Notes under the pieces: generated by a model
The model's database searches: none
What the model was told of the DNA's origin: nothing
The model's input: only the letters and a program-made list of their open reading frames with translations
NCBI GenBank assembly: GCA_963760935.1
Contig: CAVXFB010000002.1
Coordinates: 62,001-126,000, forward strand
Source: CAVXFB01 sp963760935
GTDB taxonomy: Bacteria; Planctomycetota; Planctomycetia; Pirellulales; Thermoguttaceae
Reading direction: 5' to 3'
DNA: 64,000 nt
Position numbers and translations under genes: made by a program
Shown here: piece after piece, positions 43,800 through 53,292 of the stretch
How positions within the stretch are numbered: the first letter of the stretch is position 1
Layout: each line of letters starts with the position of its first letter

Positions 43800-46169
43800 A
43801 TGTCGGAACGGCCGCCGGAACAATTGGTTGCGTTGCTCGATCGCCTCGGCTTGGCCGCGGCAGCCGATATGGCGCGCGTAGGGCGGCGGGTGAGGCGGCT
43901 GGCTCGCGATTTGCCGCGGTTCGAGTCAATCTGGGTGGATGCCCTATTGCAGGCCCGGTCGGTTACGCCGTTTCAGGCCGCAGAAATCAACGCCGGGCGC
44001 GGTGAATCGCTGCGTCTGGGGCCATTTCTGCTTTGTGAACGCCTGCCACAGCCCTATTACGTCGCGTGCTATAGGGCACGAAACGTGGACTCGCAGCAGA
44101 TGGTGCGGCTGGCTGTGGCCGACAACGTTGGCCCTCAGGCCGAAGCAATTTTGTGCCAGCTTGAATCACTCGTAAGACGCGTGAAGCGCACCGCGGGCGA
44201 AGCTGACGGGCAGGGAACGGTGCAGGTTCCCTGTCATGCCGGCACGGATGGCAAACGAATCTATGCTGCCGAAACATGGACCGAAGGACGCACCGCGGCC
44301 GAGTGGATGGTTCACCATGGACGATTTTCGCCAGTGGTCGTGCTGGAGATCGCCAGGGCGATGCTGGTCCGGCTAATCGAGTTGGAGCAACAGGGAATTT
44401 GCCACGGCGACGTGAGCACAGCGAGCCTCGTCTTGAGGGATGACGGCGGCGTCGCGCTTTCGCTGGCGGGGCTGCGAGGGATTTTGCGGCCGGAAGAGGG
44501 CTACGCCCACGCCGATCTGCTGCCGGAGGCGTATGACAGCATGGCCCCCGAACGCATATCGGCCGGCACGCCGCCTGACGTGCGTAGCGACATCTACGCT
44601 TGCGGCTGCGTCTGGTGGCATTTGCTATGCGGGCGTCCGCCGCTGGTCGGTGGCAATAGTCTGGCGAAACTTCGCGCGGCCCAGGCGGCGGAGATTTGCG
44701 ATGTGCGACGATATGCGCCGAACGTCCCGGCCCCACTGGCAGCGGCCATTTCGTCATGCCTGCAGCGAGAACCCGGCCGGCGGCCGGAGTCATTGGCGCA
44801 GCTTGCCGCCCTGCTCGGGCCTCCAACGCGAGGCGGAAAAGAGGCTTTAGCCGACTGTCTTGCCCGGGCCGGGCGTCCGACGATTCATTGGACGACGACA
44901 GTTCGCTCGATCCGTCGATCGAATCGCACACCACTGTGGATGGCCGGCACGGTCTGTTGCCTGGCCGCGATGGTGGCGCTCTTTTGGCCGATGTGGCAGC
45001 GGCAGGGCGAAAGCGTTCAGGCGCCGGTGCCGCAGGTTATAGCCGATGCAAAAACAGGGCATGCTCTGCCACCGGCACGGCCTGGTGCCCCAGCGCTCAC
45101 ACAGGATTCACGTCCGCATGGCGGACCATACGATCTGGCGGAAGACGACGGTGCTGTTGTTCCTGTTGCGTATCGGCAAGCTGCCAAGCTGGACGACCTT
45201 GTACTGGACGATGATCGGCCGACCGTTGCAACGACGCTGACGGTGCAAGCCGATCAGTGCATTCGCGGACCCGCGGGCAGGCGTGCGACTGTCCTTGTTC
45301 CCCGCAGCGGCTGGACGATCGATAAGGAGAACGTTCGTTTCGAGAACTTGGACTTCGTGTGGCATTCGGCCGAAGGTGCAAATGATTTGAATACCGCATT
45401 GCCGGCAATTGTGCAACTCTTTGCAGGCCGCGCCGATTTTCGCGGCTGCTCGTTTGAGTGCGATCAGACAGGAACCACTGCGCCTTCCGCCATTCGCTGG
45501 ACGCACCCGGCGCGGAAAGATCGGACGGAAACGTCGCTTCCCAACGGTCGGTTGCAGCTTGTCGATTGCGTGATGCGGCACGTGGCTGTCGGAATAGATT
45601 GCTGTACGGTTGGGGCCCTGTCACTCAACTTTAGAAACGTGTTGGTTGTCGAGGCCGGGCCAGTGGTGAGGCTCGATCATTGCCCGCGGGCCGACGAGCC
45701 GGTAGCCGTTGTGCTGGCCCAAGTTACGCTGCGCGACGGTGGACCGCTGTTGGAATGTCGCATGTCACGCCCCGAACTGGAGCCGGGCGCAATCACGATC
45801 CACTCAGCGGCTTGCGCATTTGTTCCCGCATCGGACACACCACTGGTTCGCATTGTCAGTGCTGAGATGCCCGGTCGGGTACCTGCGGCCATTCGATGGA
45901 CAGGACAAGGAACGCTCGTCGCTCCGCAAACGGCGATTCTTGTATGGCACGGTTTGGCCGGCGACAAAAACGTTGTCGACGAAGCCTCGCTTGCTATCGC
46001 CGGCTTCGTGCGCAGCCAGGTGCAATTTGCGGGAGCAGCATCGGGTGACCCGGCAGCCAATCGGCTTACGCGCTGGCAAGCCCCGATACAGTCGGCCGAC
46101 GCCCCGGGGATTGATCCGCAAGCGCTGCCAGCGTTGTCCAGTGCGGGAACGCGGCCCGGGCGCCGGTAG
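43800..46169 (+). CDS. Membrane pseudokinase with a beta-helix-like outer domain
   Basis: The cytoplasmic part has a Ser/Thr kinase fold (about 75-345), but the catalytic site is degraded. The catalytic loop is H202-G-D204-V-S-T-A-S, which keeps the Asp but has Ser where the metal-binding Asn belongs. The DFG site reads LAGLRG, and no clear P-loop or VAIK lysine is seen. The APE region (MAPERISAG) and DVRSDIYACGCVWWHLLCGRPP remain. A membrane helix (LWMAGTVCCLAAMVALFW) leads to an outer domain of some 370 residues with repeated strand patterns like right-handed beta-helix proteins. It probably senses or scaffolds, not phosphorylates. Confidence 0.75.
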   Translation: MSERPPEQLVALLDRLGLAAAADMARVGRRVRRLARDLPRFESIWVDALLQARSVTPFQAAEINAGRGESLRLGPFLLCERLPQPYYVACYRARNVDSQQMVRLAVADNVGPQAEAILCQLESLVRRVKRTAGEADGQGTVQVPCHAGTDGKRIYAAETWTEGRTAAEWMVHHGRFSPVVVLEIARAMLVRLIELEQQGICHGDVSTASLVLRDDGGVALSLAGLRGILRPEEGYAHADLLPEAYDSMAPERISAGTPPDVRSDIYACGCVWWHLLCGRPPLVGGNSLAKLRAAQAAEICDVRRYAPNVPAPLAAAISSCLQREPGRRPESLAQLAALLGPPTRGGKEALADCLARAGRPTIHWTTTVRSIRRSNRTPLWMAGTVCCLAAMVALFWPMWQRQGESVQAPVPQVIADAKTGHALPPARPGAPALTQDSRPHGGPYDLAEDDGAVVPVAYRQAAKLDDLVLDDDRPTVATTLTVQADQCIRGPAGRRATVLVPRSGWTIDKENVRFENLDFVWHSAEGANDLNTALPAIVQLFAGRADFRGCSFECDQTGTTAPSAIRWTHPARKDRTETSLPNGRLQLVDCVMRHVAVGIDCCTVGALSLNFRNVLVVEAGPVVRLDHCPRADEPVAVVLAQVTLRDGGPLLECRMSRPELEPGAITIHSAACAFVPASDTPLVRIVSAEMPGRVPAAIRWTGQGTLVAPQTAILVWHGLAGDKNVVDEASLAIAGFVRSQVQFAGAASGDPAANRLTRWQAPIQSADAPGIDPQALPALSSAGTRPGRR

Positions 46170-46216
46170 TCAGGACGATCGCAGACACAGCCGGGATCGG
46201 CAACTGATGGCACCTC

Positions 46217-46732
46217 TTACAAGCGAGACATCTGGTAATAGAGTAGGCCGACGAGCGTCTTGGCATCGCGGATAGCGCCGCGGTGGACCATTTCGAGGGC
46301 CTCTTTCCAGGTGCAGTGCAGCGGCTGAATGTCCTCGCCAGCCTCAAGTGCGGTGGGACCGGGCTGCAATGACTGGGCCACGTAAAGGTGCATTCGTTCA
46401 TCGAGAATGCCGGGCGACATGCAGAACGTGAGCAGGTGTTCGATTCGCCCGGCGCGATAACCGGTTTCCTCAGCTAACTCGCGGACGGCCGTCTCGGCGG
46501 GCTCTTCATTGGGCTCCAGCGTGCCGGCGGGTAGCTCAATTAGCGTCTGTGCCACGGCAACGCGATAGTTCTGCACAAAACAGATGCGTCCGTCATCGAG
46601 CAGCGGCAAAATCACGACCGCTCCGGGATGTCGCACGATCTCGCGCACATGGCGGCTGCCATCAGGCATTGACTGCACGACGCGTTCGATACGGAACCGC
46701 TGTGATTGATAAAGGATGTCGGGATCGCTCAT
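46217..46732 (-). CDS. Nudix hydrolase, ADP-ribose pyrophosphatase type
   Basis: The Nudix box is complete: GTLEPNEEPAETAVRELAEETGY (in parts, about 72-94), with REL-EE-G metal ligands. The context (FCMSPGILDERMHLYVAQ, EDIQPLHCTWKEALEM) matches ADP-ribose pyrophosphatases such as NudF. Length 171 residues. It converges with the pseudokinase gene. Confidence 0.88.
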   Translation of the reverse strand: MSDPDILYQSQRFRIERVVQSMPDGSRHVREIVRHPGAVVILPLLDDGRICFVQNYRVAVAQTLIELPAGTLEPNEEPAETAVRELAEETGYRAGRIEHLLTFCMSPGILDERMHLYVAQSLQPGPTALEAGEDIQPLHCTWKEALEMVHRGAIRDAKTLVGLLYYQMSRL

Positions 46733-47061
46733 GGGAAATACGCTGTATTCGTTAATGTGATCGGTGGCTATTGCAAGCTGTGGAATTGATCAGCCCTTGT
46801 AGGCACAGATGCCACGGTTTCGGTTTGGCTAACACGGCAGAGGTCAGTTTACAGCAGATGGTTCATTTCGCAACGCATTGAATCGTTCGCAGCGATCAAA
46901 GGCAGCATCATCCGCACAGTCGTCATAACCGGCGATCTACAACGTTCGGGGCCCCCCACCTGGTTTGCCCAGGTGCGCGTTGTAAGGTATGGTTGTCGAC
47001 AGAGCCCGCTACTTTCGCGATGTGGTCGACCACATCGTCATTCGATCAACGTGAGCGCCAC
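46733..47061. other. Gap with a CACCTGG/CCAGGTG hairpin
   Basis: No gene is supported. A perfect 7 bp stem with a 5-base loop lies at 46957-46975, in a region that should hold the promoter of the HD-GYP gene. Confidence 0.45.
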
Positions 47062-48771
47062 ATGCTAGCCTCCGAAGACCTGCTGGTTGTAAACGTCGAC
47101 GCTGCGGTGGCACCTGCGCCAGCGCCACCCAATATTGGGTTGATGTCGTCGCTGGAGCGAGCGTTTGGAGTGCAATTCAGCATCCTGGACGGTCAAACCG
47201 GCGACGTGATTTGCACGACGCCAAACCAGCCAAACTGCGATTGGGAAGCACGCGCAGAGCTGTGCCGTGAAGTGGCGCGACGTGGTCGTCCCGAGTTCAT
47301 TGATGATGACGATCCGTGGTTGACGCTGGCCATTCCGCTGGTCGATGCGGCTGGAATGTCGCTGGTAGCGGTTGCGAGCTTCCTCACACGTCCTATCTCG
47401 GACGTGACAGACGTTGCCCAGGCCGCGGAGATGCTCGGCATTCGGCCGCATGATGCGATGGACTGGGCACAGGCTCAGGCACCCTGGACGGCCGAAGGAT
47501 TGAAGCGGCTGGCCGATCTGTTCCTCGATGATCTCGAGGCCAACTCGCGAGCCGCCGTCATACAGAGAGAAGCCGATTCGCTGTCGATCCATCTTGCGTC
47601 GACGTATGAAGAGATCAGCCTTCTATATCGGCTGACGCAGAACTTACGACTGTCGAAGAGCGACGAGGATTTGGCTCGCGTAGCGCTGGAATGGCTACAA
47701 GAGGTTGTTCCGGCGTCTGGCTTGGTGATTCAGCTTGTGCCGGTGCCCGGCGCCGACAAATCGCTGACGCGCGCCGCGCGGACGCGGACGATCCTGCTTT
47801 GTCACGGCGACTGCCCGATCGAAAACGACCAATTTTCCGACCTAATCGCGCATCTGGGCGTACACCCACAACGCCAGCCGATCGTTGTCAACCGGCCGAT
47901 CACACAGAAGATCGACTGGCCTTGCCCACAGATTCGGCAGATGATTGCCGTGGCGCTGGCCGAAGGCGATAACGTATTCGGCTACATGGCAGCGCTGAAT
48001 CATGTCGAAGGGGGTGAGTTCGGCACGGTCGAAGCGAGTTTGCTTAGCTCGGTGGCCGCGATCCTGGGAATTCACGGCGGCAATATCGAACTGTACCGCC
48101 AGCAGTCGGAGCTCTTGGCCGGAATCGTCCGCGCTCTGACCTCGGCCATCGACGCCAAGGACCCGTATACCTGCGGCCATAGCGACCGCGTGGCGCGGGT
48201 TGCCGTGCGTCTGGCCGAAGAACTGGGCTGCGATGCCAAGATGCTCAACATGCTGTATTTGGCCGGCCAGCTTCATGATATCGGGAAGATTGGCGTCAAC
48301 GACAGCGTGCTGCGCAAGGAAGGCAAGCTCTCGGCCGAGGAGTATGAGCACATCAAACAACATGTCAGCATTGGCTATCGTATTCTCAACGATCTGGCAA
48401 AATTGGAGGATGTTTTGCCCGTCGTATTGCACCACCACGAATCTTGGGACGGTGCCGGCTATCCCCAGCATCTAGCGTCGCAAACCATCCCATTCCCAGC
48501 CCGCATCATGGCGGTCGCCGATGCTTTTGACGCCATGAGCAGCGATCGACCATATCGCAAGGGGATGCCGGACGAACGCGTCGACCAGATCCTGCGTGAC
48601 GGAGCGGGCCAACAGTGGGACCCCGATGTCGTGGCCGCATTCTTCCGCGTCCGCGAGGACATCCGACAGATCTGCCACGCTGAGCAGTCGCCTGTGCAAA
48701 TTCAGTTTAGCGCACTGCCGTACCCCGCCGGAAATCAGCCTGCGGATACGGATGCGTGCGCAGTGACATAG
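47062..48771 (+). CDS. GAF/HD-GYP signalling protein, probable c-di-GMP phosphodiesterase
   Basis: The C-terminal HD-GYP domain (about 350-525) has H405-D406 in LHDIGKIGVND, the following HH in VLHHHES, and the G466-Y467-P468 motif (DGAGYP), so it should hydrolyse c-di-GMP. The N-terminal half has a sensor-like region (about 20-160) and a GAF-like domain (about 195-340, SLLYRLTQNLRLSKSDEDLARVALEWLQEVV). No membrane helix or DNA-binding domain is seen. The start is uncertain: ATG codons at 47020 and 47062 are in frame, and the longer frame begins with TTG at 46993. Confidence 0.85.
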   Translation: MLASEDLLVVNVDAAVAPAPAPPNIGLMSSLERAFGVQFSILDGQTGDVICTTPNQPNCDWEARAELCREVARRGRPEFIDDDDPWLTLAIPLVDAAGMSLVAVASFLTRPISDVTDVAQAAEMLGIRPHDAMDWAQAQAPWTAEGLKRLADLFLDDLEANSRAAVIQREADSLSIHLASTYEEISLLYRLTQNLRLSKSDEDLARVALEWLQEVVPASGLVIQLVPVPGADKSLTRAARTRTILLCHGDCPIENDQFSDLIAHLGVHPQRQPIVVNRPITQKIDWPCPQIRQMIAVALAEGDNVFGYMAALNHVEGGEFGTVEASLLSSVAAILGIHGGNIELYRQQSELLAGIVRALTSAIDAKDPYTCGHSDRVARVAVRLAEELGCDAKMLNMLYLAGQLHDIGKIGVNDSVLRKEGKLSAEEYEHIKQHVSIGYRILNDLAKLEDVLPVVLHHHESWDGAGYPQHLASQTIPFPARIMAVADAFDAMSSDRPYRKGMPDERVDQILRDGAGQQWDPDVVAAFFRVREDIRQICHAEQSPVQIQFSALPYPAGNQPADTDACAVT

Positions 48772-48810
48772 ACGCTTGAGCCCAACGCGTCGGTTTGCCA
48801 CTCAACTTGT

Positions 48811-49740
48811 TCACGCCGTTTCGGGCATGAATGTAGGCAGGTTCACTCCGCGGGACGAACGACTTGGGCCGCGGACCGAGCTGAGGTGCATTTCGCAATT
48901 CCGGGCACCCCACGCGTACGCCTGCTGAACCAGCTTCGTGCAATCAACCGGCAGCAGGAACATTGGTCGGCGACCGCGGTGTCGGTTCAGTTCCGCCAGC
49001 ATCAGCGCCGCGGCTTGATCTTCGGTGCGTGCCACGCCCGGGCCAATCATATTGCAGCCGCAGTGGCCACACGAGGCCATAAAGCCGTCCAAAGCGCCAG
49101 CACGGCTTTCGCATACCGAGAGATGCCAATAGCCCTCACGATTGTCGATAATATGGCGAAAGTCGGGGCCTCGGCAGATTCCGGAAAGCTCCATCTCAAG
49201 CGACTCGATGGCGTCGATATCGTCCGTGGTGCCCTCGCGAACGCCGACTGTCGCCGCCACCCCGTCGTTGAATCCCGATTCCGGCACCATGACATACATG
49301 TCTTGATACATTCGGTGAGGGACCAAGCCAGCCCGAGTGTACAGCGAAAACGAGTCGACATTCATCGCGCTGGAGACGACCCGAAGCGGTTTCTTCTGTT
49401 CGTCAGCAAAATCGATAATGTACTGCAATAGGGCCCGGGCAGCACCATAGCCCGAATAGTTGGGGTGCACGTTCATGATTCCCAGCGCGACGTGCGTTTC
49501 ACGAGGATGAAAGAAGCAGGAGCCCATTAGCCGGCCGGTTGTTGCGTGCTCGGCTACGATGCCGCAGCCCGGATCAAGAGTGTCGTAGACCTCGAAATAC
49601 ACGTCGGCGGCGGCCGGACCGCCTTGAAATCGGTCGGGTCTGCCCAACAGCCGAAAATGCTGGTTCATGGAAATACAAATTAAGTCGGCCACCTCCCAGC
49701 GATCGGCCGCAGTCATCGTTCGCAGGCAGAGTTGTCCCAT
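48811..49740 (-). CDS. Tandem GNAT-family acetyltransferase, copy B
   Basis: A GNAT domain spans about 5-175, with the acetyl-CoA loop region MNVHPNYSGYGAARALLQYII and the strand MGSCFFHPRETHVALGI. A second GNAT-like half (about 180-300, GLDGFMASCGHCGCNMIGPG) is less conserved in its binding loop. It is a paralogue of the next gene upstream (49773), sharing the whole layout. I took the ATG at 49740; the extended frame to 49812 would overlap the neighbour. Substrate unknown. Confidence 0.8.
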   Translation of the reverse strand: MGQLCLRTMTAADRWEVADLICISMNQHFRLLGRPDRFQGGPAAADVYFEVYDTLDPGCGIVAEHATTGRLMGSCFFHPRETHVALGIMNVHPNYSGYGAARALLQYIIDFADEQKKPLRVVSSAMNVDSFSLYTRAGLVPHRMYQDMYVMVPESGFNDGVAATVGVREGTTDDIDAIESLEMELSGICRGPDFRHIIDNREGYWHLSVCESRAGALDGFMASCGHCGCNMIGPGVARTEDQAAALMLAELNRHRGRRPMFLLPVDCTKLVQQAYAWGARNCEMHLSSVRGPSRSSRGVNLPTFMPETA

Positions 49741-49772
49741 GAGCGAGTGTCTCCAACTGCCGCGCGAGCCAA

Positions 49773-50699
49773 CTAGGCGCTTTCGGGCAGAAACGTAGGG
49801 AACTCCAGACACTGGGCTGTCGACGACGCGCCCCGAACCTGGCTAAAGTGGAGCTCACAATTCCGCGCGCCCCAACCATACGCCTGACGTACAAGTTCGG
49901 GACAATCGACGGGCACCAGGAACACGGGCCGGCGGCCACGGTGATGATCGAGTTCGGCCAACAAGAGGGCCGCCCCTTGGTCTGGCGTGCGAGCCAGTCC
50001 GGGGCCGACAATGTTGCAGTAAGGGTGGGCACAAGAGGCCATGAATCCCTGGACCGTCCCGCCCTGGCCTTCATAAATAGAGAGTCGCCAAGAACCAGCG
50101 GCACTTTCGAGGAAGTAGCGGAAATCGGCCGGGCGGCCGATCCCCAAGAGTTCCATCTCCAGAGTGACAATCGCTTCGACATCTTCGCGGGTAGCGTCGC
50201 GAACGGCCGGGTCGGGCGCACCGCAGTCTAAGCCGGATTCGGGCACCGCCAGGAACATGTCCTGGAACGCGCGTCGCGGCACGAAGCCGGAGCGGTTGTA
50301 GAGAGAAAACGAATCGAGGTTCATCGCGCTGGAAACAAGCCGCACCGGCTTGTTGGTGCGATCGGCGAAGTCCGTGATGTGCCGCAAGAGGGCGCGTGCA
50401 ACGCCATGCCCAAAATAGTTGGGATGAACGTTCATGGTCCCCAGCGCGACATGCGTTTCGCGCGGATGAACGAAGCATGAGCCCATTAGGCGGCCGGTCT
50501 GCCGATTTTCAGCCACAAGACCGCATCCAGGGTCGAGCGCTTGATAGACGTCGAATAAGACTTCCGTGGCCGCCGGCCCAGCAGGGAAAATGTCGGACCC
50601 GCCATGGGTTCGATACCAATGGTTGGTAGAGACGCAGATCAGGTCGGCCACCTCGGAGCGGTCGTCGGCCAACATGGCACGAAGATGAAACTGATCCAT
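49773..50699 (-). CDS. Tandem GNAT-family acetyltransferase, copy A
   Basis: The layout matches copy B: MGSCFVHPRETHVALGTMNVHPNYFGHGVARALLRHI in the first GNAT half, then a similar second half (FMASCAHPYCNIVGPGLARTPDQGAALLLAELDHHRGRRP) and the same C-terminal strand LEFPTFLPES. GGAG lies 7 bases before the ATG at 50699. The two genes lie 32 bases apart, probably from a tandem duplication. Confidence 0.8.
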   Translation of the reverse strand: MDQFHLRAMLADDRSEVADLICVSTNHWYRTHGGSDIFPAGPAATEVLFDVYQALDPGCGLVAENRQTGRLMGSCFVHPRETHVALGTMNVHPNYFGHGVARALLRHITDFADRTNKPVRLVSSAMNLDSFSLYNRSGFVPRRAFQDMFLAVPESGLDCGAPDPAVRDATREDVEAIVTLEMELLGIGRPADFRYFLESAAGSWRLSIYEGQGGTVQGFMASCAHPYCNIVGPGLARTPDQGAALLLAELDHHRGRRPVFLVPVDCPELVRQAYGWGARNCELHFSQVRGASSTAQCLEFPTFLPESA

Positions 50700-50897
50700 G
50701 GCGGATCTCCTTCCGCCAGAGTTTACCAGCTTTCCGCAACGCACTGCAACACGTTCGGCAGCCCGTGGGTGCCGCGACTGGCAACATTGGGCAAACTGCC
50801 GCTGCATTGACAAGTCGGGCGCGATTGCCTATAAAACCCCCGTTCGGGACCGATGTTTGGAAGTGATGAACAAACGGCCATGCGCCAGAGGGAAACA

Positions 50898-52163
50898 ATG
50901 ACTGCTACTAGATCGCCATTGCGGTACGGGATTGTGGGTGGGGGGTTTATTGCGGGCTTCCAATTGGAGGCTTTGCGCCAGATGTCCGGTGTGGACATCG
51001 TCGGCTTTGTTTCCCGCGACCCCGTCGGTCATCTGGCGGACTACGTCCAGAAGCATGGCATGGGGGCGGGGCGGGTGTTCTCCAACATTAAGGAGATGGC
51101 GCCCCATTGCGACGTGCTGGCCATGTTCGTGCCGAACTTCGTCCGAGGCGAAGTGGTCGAAGAAATCGTTGACGCCGTGCGGGGCGGGGCGGAATTGGAG
51201 GCCGTCGTCGCCGAGAAACCACTAGCCCGCAATGTGGCGGAAGGTCGCCGTCTGATACGGCTGGTCGAGGAAGTCAACCTGCCCCACGTGTACTTCGAAA
51301 ACCAAGTCCACATGAAGGCGATCCAAGCCGCACGCCGCCAACTTGGACCGGTGATCGCCGCCATGGGACCCTTGACCCTCGTTCGTTCCAACGAGGAACA
51401 CGCCGGACCGCACAAGGGCTGGTTCTGGGATCCGACGCGGCAAGGCGGAGGAGTCATGAGCGACATGGGCTGCCATTGCGTGGCCGTCGGTTGGCACATG
51501 CTCACCCCGCCCGGCAAGCCGGTGCAGTTCCTGAAGCCGCAGTCGGTCAACGCCGACCTGTCGTTGCTGAAGTGGGGACAGCCGCGATGGCGGAAGGAGT
51601 TGAAGGCAAAGTTCGGCGTTGACTACGAGAAGACGCCTGCCGAAGACTTCGCCACCGGCATGGTCACGTACCGCAATCCCGAGACCAAGCAGTTGGTCCG
51701 CTCGCAATTCACCGTGTCGTGGATGTACGACAAGCTTGGGCTGCGGTTGTTGTGCGACGGGCTTGGCCCGGGATACGCTTTCGAGTTTAATACGCTGCGA
51801 TCGCCGTTGGAGGTGTTTGTGGGTGATGGTGCCTTTGCCGAGGTCGCCGACAGCGAAGTTGCGCTGGAAAAGATGCAGGCCAGCCGCGGCCTGCTAACAG
51901 TGCAACCCAACGAAACCGACCTGTACGGCTACACGGATGAGAATCTCGACCTAGTGACTGCCCTTGCCACGGGAGGGAAGCCCCTGTTGGATTGGCACTA
52001 CGGCCTGGAGATTACCCGGCTGACGATGGCCGCATACATGTCGGCCGAGCGCCGAAAGTGCATCGACTTGACCGACCCGGCCGTGTCTCGGGAGTTGGAG
52101 ACCTACGTCCCGCTGATCCAGCAAGGTCAAGGCGGCAAAGTGCTCGAAATGCCGCTAGGGTAA
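50898..52163 (+). CDS. Gfo/Idh/MocA-family oxidoreductase, cytoplasmic
   Basis: A NAD(P)-dependent oxidoreductase with Rossmann motif GIVGGGFIAGF near residues 11-21 and the EKP motif (VAEKPLARNVAEGRRL, about 113-128). The dimerisation domain follows. There is no signal peptide, unlike the 18574 gene. It is 421 residues; GAGGGA lies 6 bases before the chosen ATG. Substrate unknown; the family handles sugars and inositols. Confidence 0.85.
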   Translation: MTATRSPLRYGIVGGGFIAGFQLEALRQMSGVDIVGFVSRDPVGHLADYVQKHGMGAGRVFSNIKEMAPHCDVLAMFVPNFVRGEVVEEIVDAVRGGAELEAVVAEKPLARNVAEGRRLIRLVEEVNLPHVYFENQVHMKAIQAARRQLGPVIAAMGPLTLVRSNEEHAGPHKGWFWDPTRQGGGVMSDMGCHCVAVGWHMLTPPGKPVQFLKPQSVNADLSLLKWGQPRWRKELKAKFGVDYEKTPAEDFATGMVTYRNPETKQLVRSQFTVSWMYDKLGLRLLCDGLGPGYAFEFNTLRSPLEVFVGDGAFAEVADSEVALEKMQASRGLLTVQPNETDLYGYTDENLDLVTALATGGKPLLDWHYGLEITRLTMAAYMSAERRKCIDLTDPAVSRELETYVPLIQQGQGGKVLEMPLG

Positions 52164-52207
52164 AGACGCGAGTCACACTCCAAATCGGCGGCTTGGAGTC
52201 GACGCGC

Positions 52208-52513
52208 CTAGGGGGTTGGCGGCGGGCAGAGCGATTCAATTCGTGCCGTTAGGATTGCGCGATCCACCTCGCGAACAAGAAAACGCTTGCTGTGCGCCGT
52301 CTCGCCGGCAATTAGCACAATCTGCGACTTCTTCAGCCGGAGCATCTTGCTCAATAGCTCGACAATGGCCTTGTTGGCCTTGCCCTTCTCCGGAGACTGC
52401 GTGACGCAGACCTTCAGCGCGCCATCCTGGATGCCGCGAAGCTCGTTTCGCCGGGCGCCAGGCTGAGCTCGGATGGCCAGGATTGTGCCGTCGGGGTGTG
52501 ATTCGAGAAGCAT
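52208..52513 (-). CDS. yggU: DUF167 (YggU-family) protein
   Basis: The 101-residue product has the YggU pattern: LAIRAQPGARRNELRGIQDGALKVCVTQSPEKGKANKAIVELLSK (in parts), then SQIVLIAGETAHSKRFLV. The role of YggU is not established. It lies next to a yggS homologue on the same strand, a linkage seen in many bacteria. Confidence 0.9.
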   Translation of the reverse strand: MLLESHPDGTILAIRAQPGARRNELRGIQDGALKVCVTQSPEKGKANKAIVELLSKMLRLKKSQIVLIAGETAHSKRFLVREVDRAILTARIESLCPPPTP

Positions 52514-52548
52514 AATTCGATCCGCGCAACGTTCTCAGGCAACCTGCT

Positions 52549-53259
52549 TCATTCAATTCCATCGAACAGAGCGGAACCGATGCGTACCAGAGTGGCTCCC
52601 TCTTCGACGGCGGCCTCGAAGTCGCCGCTCATGCCCATCGAAAGTTCGTCAAGCTTCATTCCGGTCGGGCAACGCTGTCGCAACTGATCGCGAAGTTCGC
52701 GCAGGGCGGCGAAGTCTCGCCGCGCAACGGTCGGGCCTCCCTCCAAGGCAGCCATGCACATCAGGCCGCGAAGCTCGACGTGGTCATAGCCCTGCAACTG
52801 GGCCAGCATTGGTTCGATGGCCTCGGGAGCGAAGCCGTGTTTGGCCGTCTCGCCCGACGTGTTGACTTCCAGCAACACTGGCAGGCGCGGCCGTGGGGCG
52901 CCAACGCTCAATTCCTCTTCGATGGCGGCCAATAGTCGGACGCTGTCGACCGAATGGATCATTGCCGTCAGCGGCAGCGTGCGGCGAATCTTGTTCCGCT
53001 GCAAATGGCCAATCATATGCCAGCGAACGGGCAAATCGGCCAGGGCCGCAGCCTTGTCCCAAAGTTGCTGTGGCCGACTCTCACCCAAGTCAACACACCC
53101 GGCAGCAATGAGTGGTCGCACCAGATCTACCGTGACGTACTTCGTCACGGCCACCATCGTCACCTCGTTGGCCCTGCGGCCGGCCCGTGCCGCCGCGCCC
53201 GCGATCCGTCCACGAATCTCGGCGACGTTCTCGGCGATTTGTGAGGCGATTTGAACCAT
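52549..53259 (-). CDS. yggS: YggS/PROSC-family pyridoxal phosphate homeostasis protein
   Basis: YggS binds PLP and keeps its level in balance. The PLP lysine is in TMVAVTKYV (about K42). The phosphate-binding end is SMGMSGDFEAAVEEGATLVRIGSALF, and WHMIGHLQRNK is diagnostic. The length of 236 residues is normal. I took the ATG at 53259; a GTG at 53283 is in frame. Confidence 0.92.
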   Translation of the reverse strand: MVQIASQIAENVAEIRGRIAGAAARAGRRANEVTMVAVTKYVTVDLVRPLIAAGCVDLGESRPQQLWDKAAALADLPVRWHMIGHLQRNKIRRTLPLTAMIHSVDSVRLLAAIEEELSVGAPRPRLPVLLEVNTSGETAKHGFAPEAIEPMLAQLQGYDHVELRGLMCMAALEGGPTVARRDFAALRELRDQLRQRCPTGMKLDELSMGMSGDFEAAVEEGATLVRIGSALFDGIE

Positions 53260-53292
53260 GTGATACGCGGGCTTGTGCGCCACAAACGAAAC

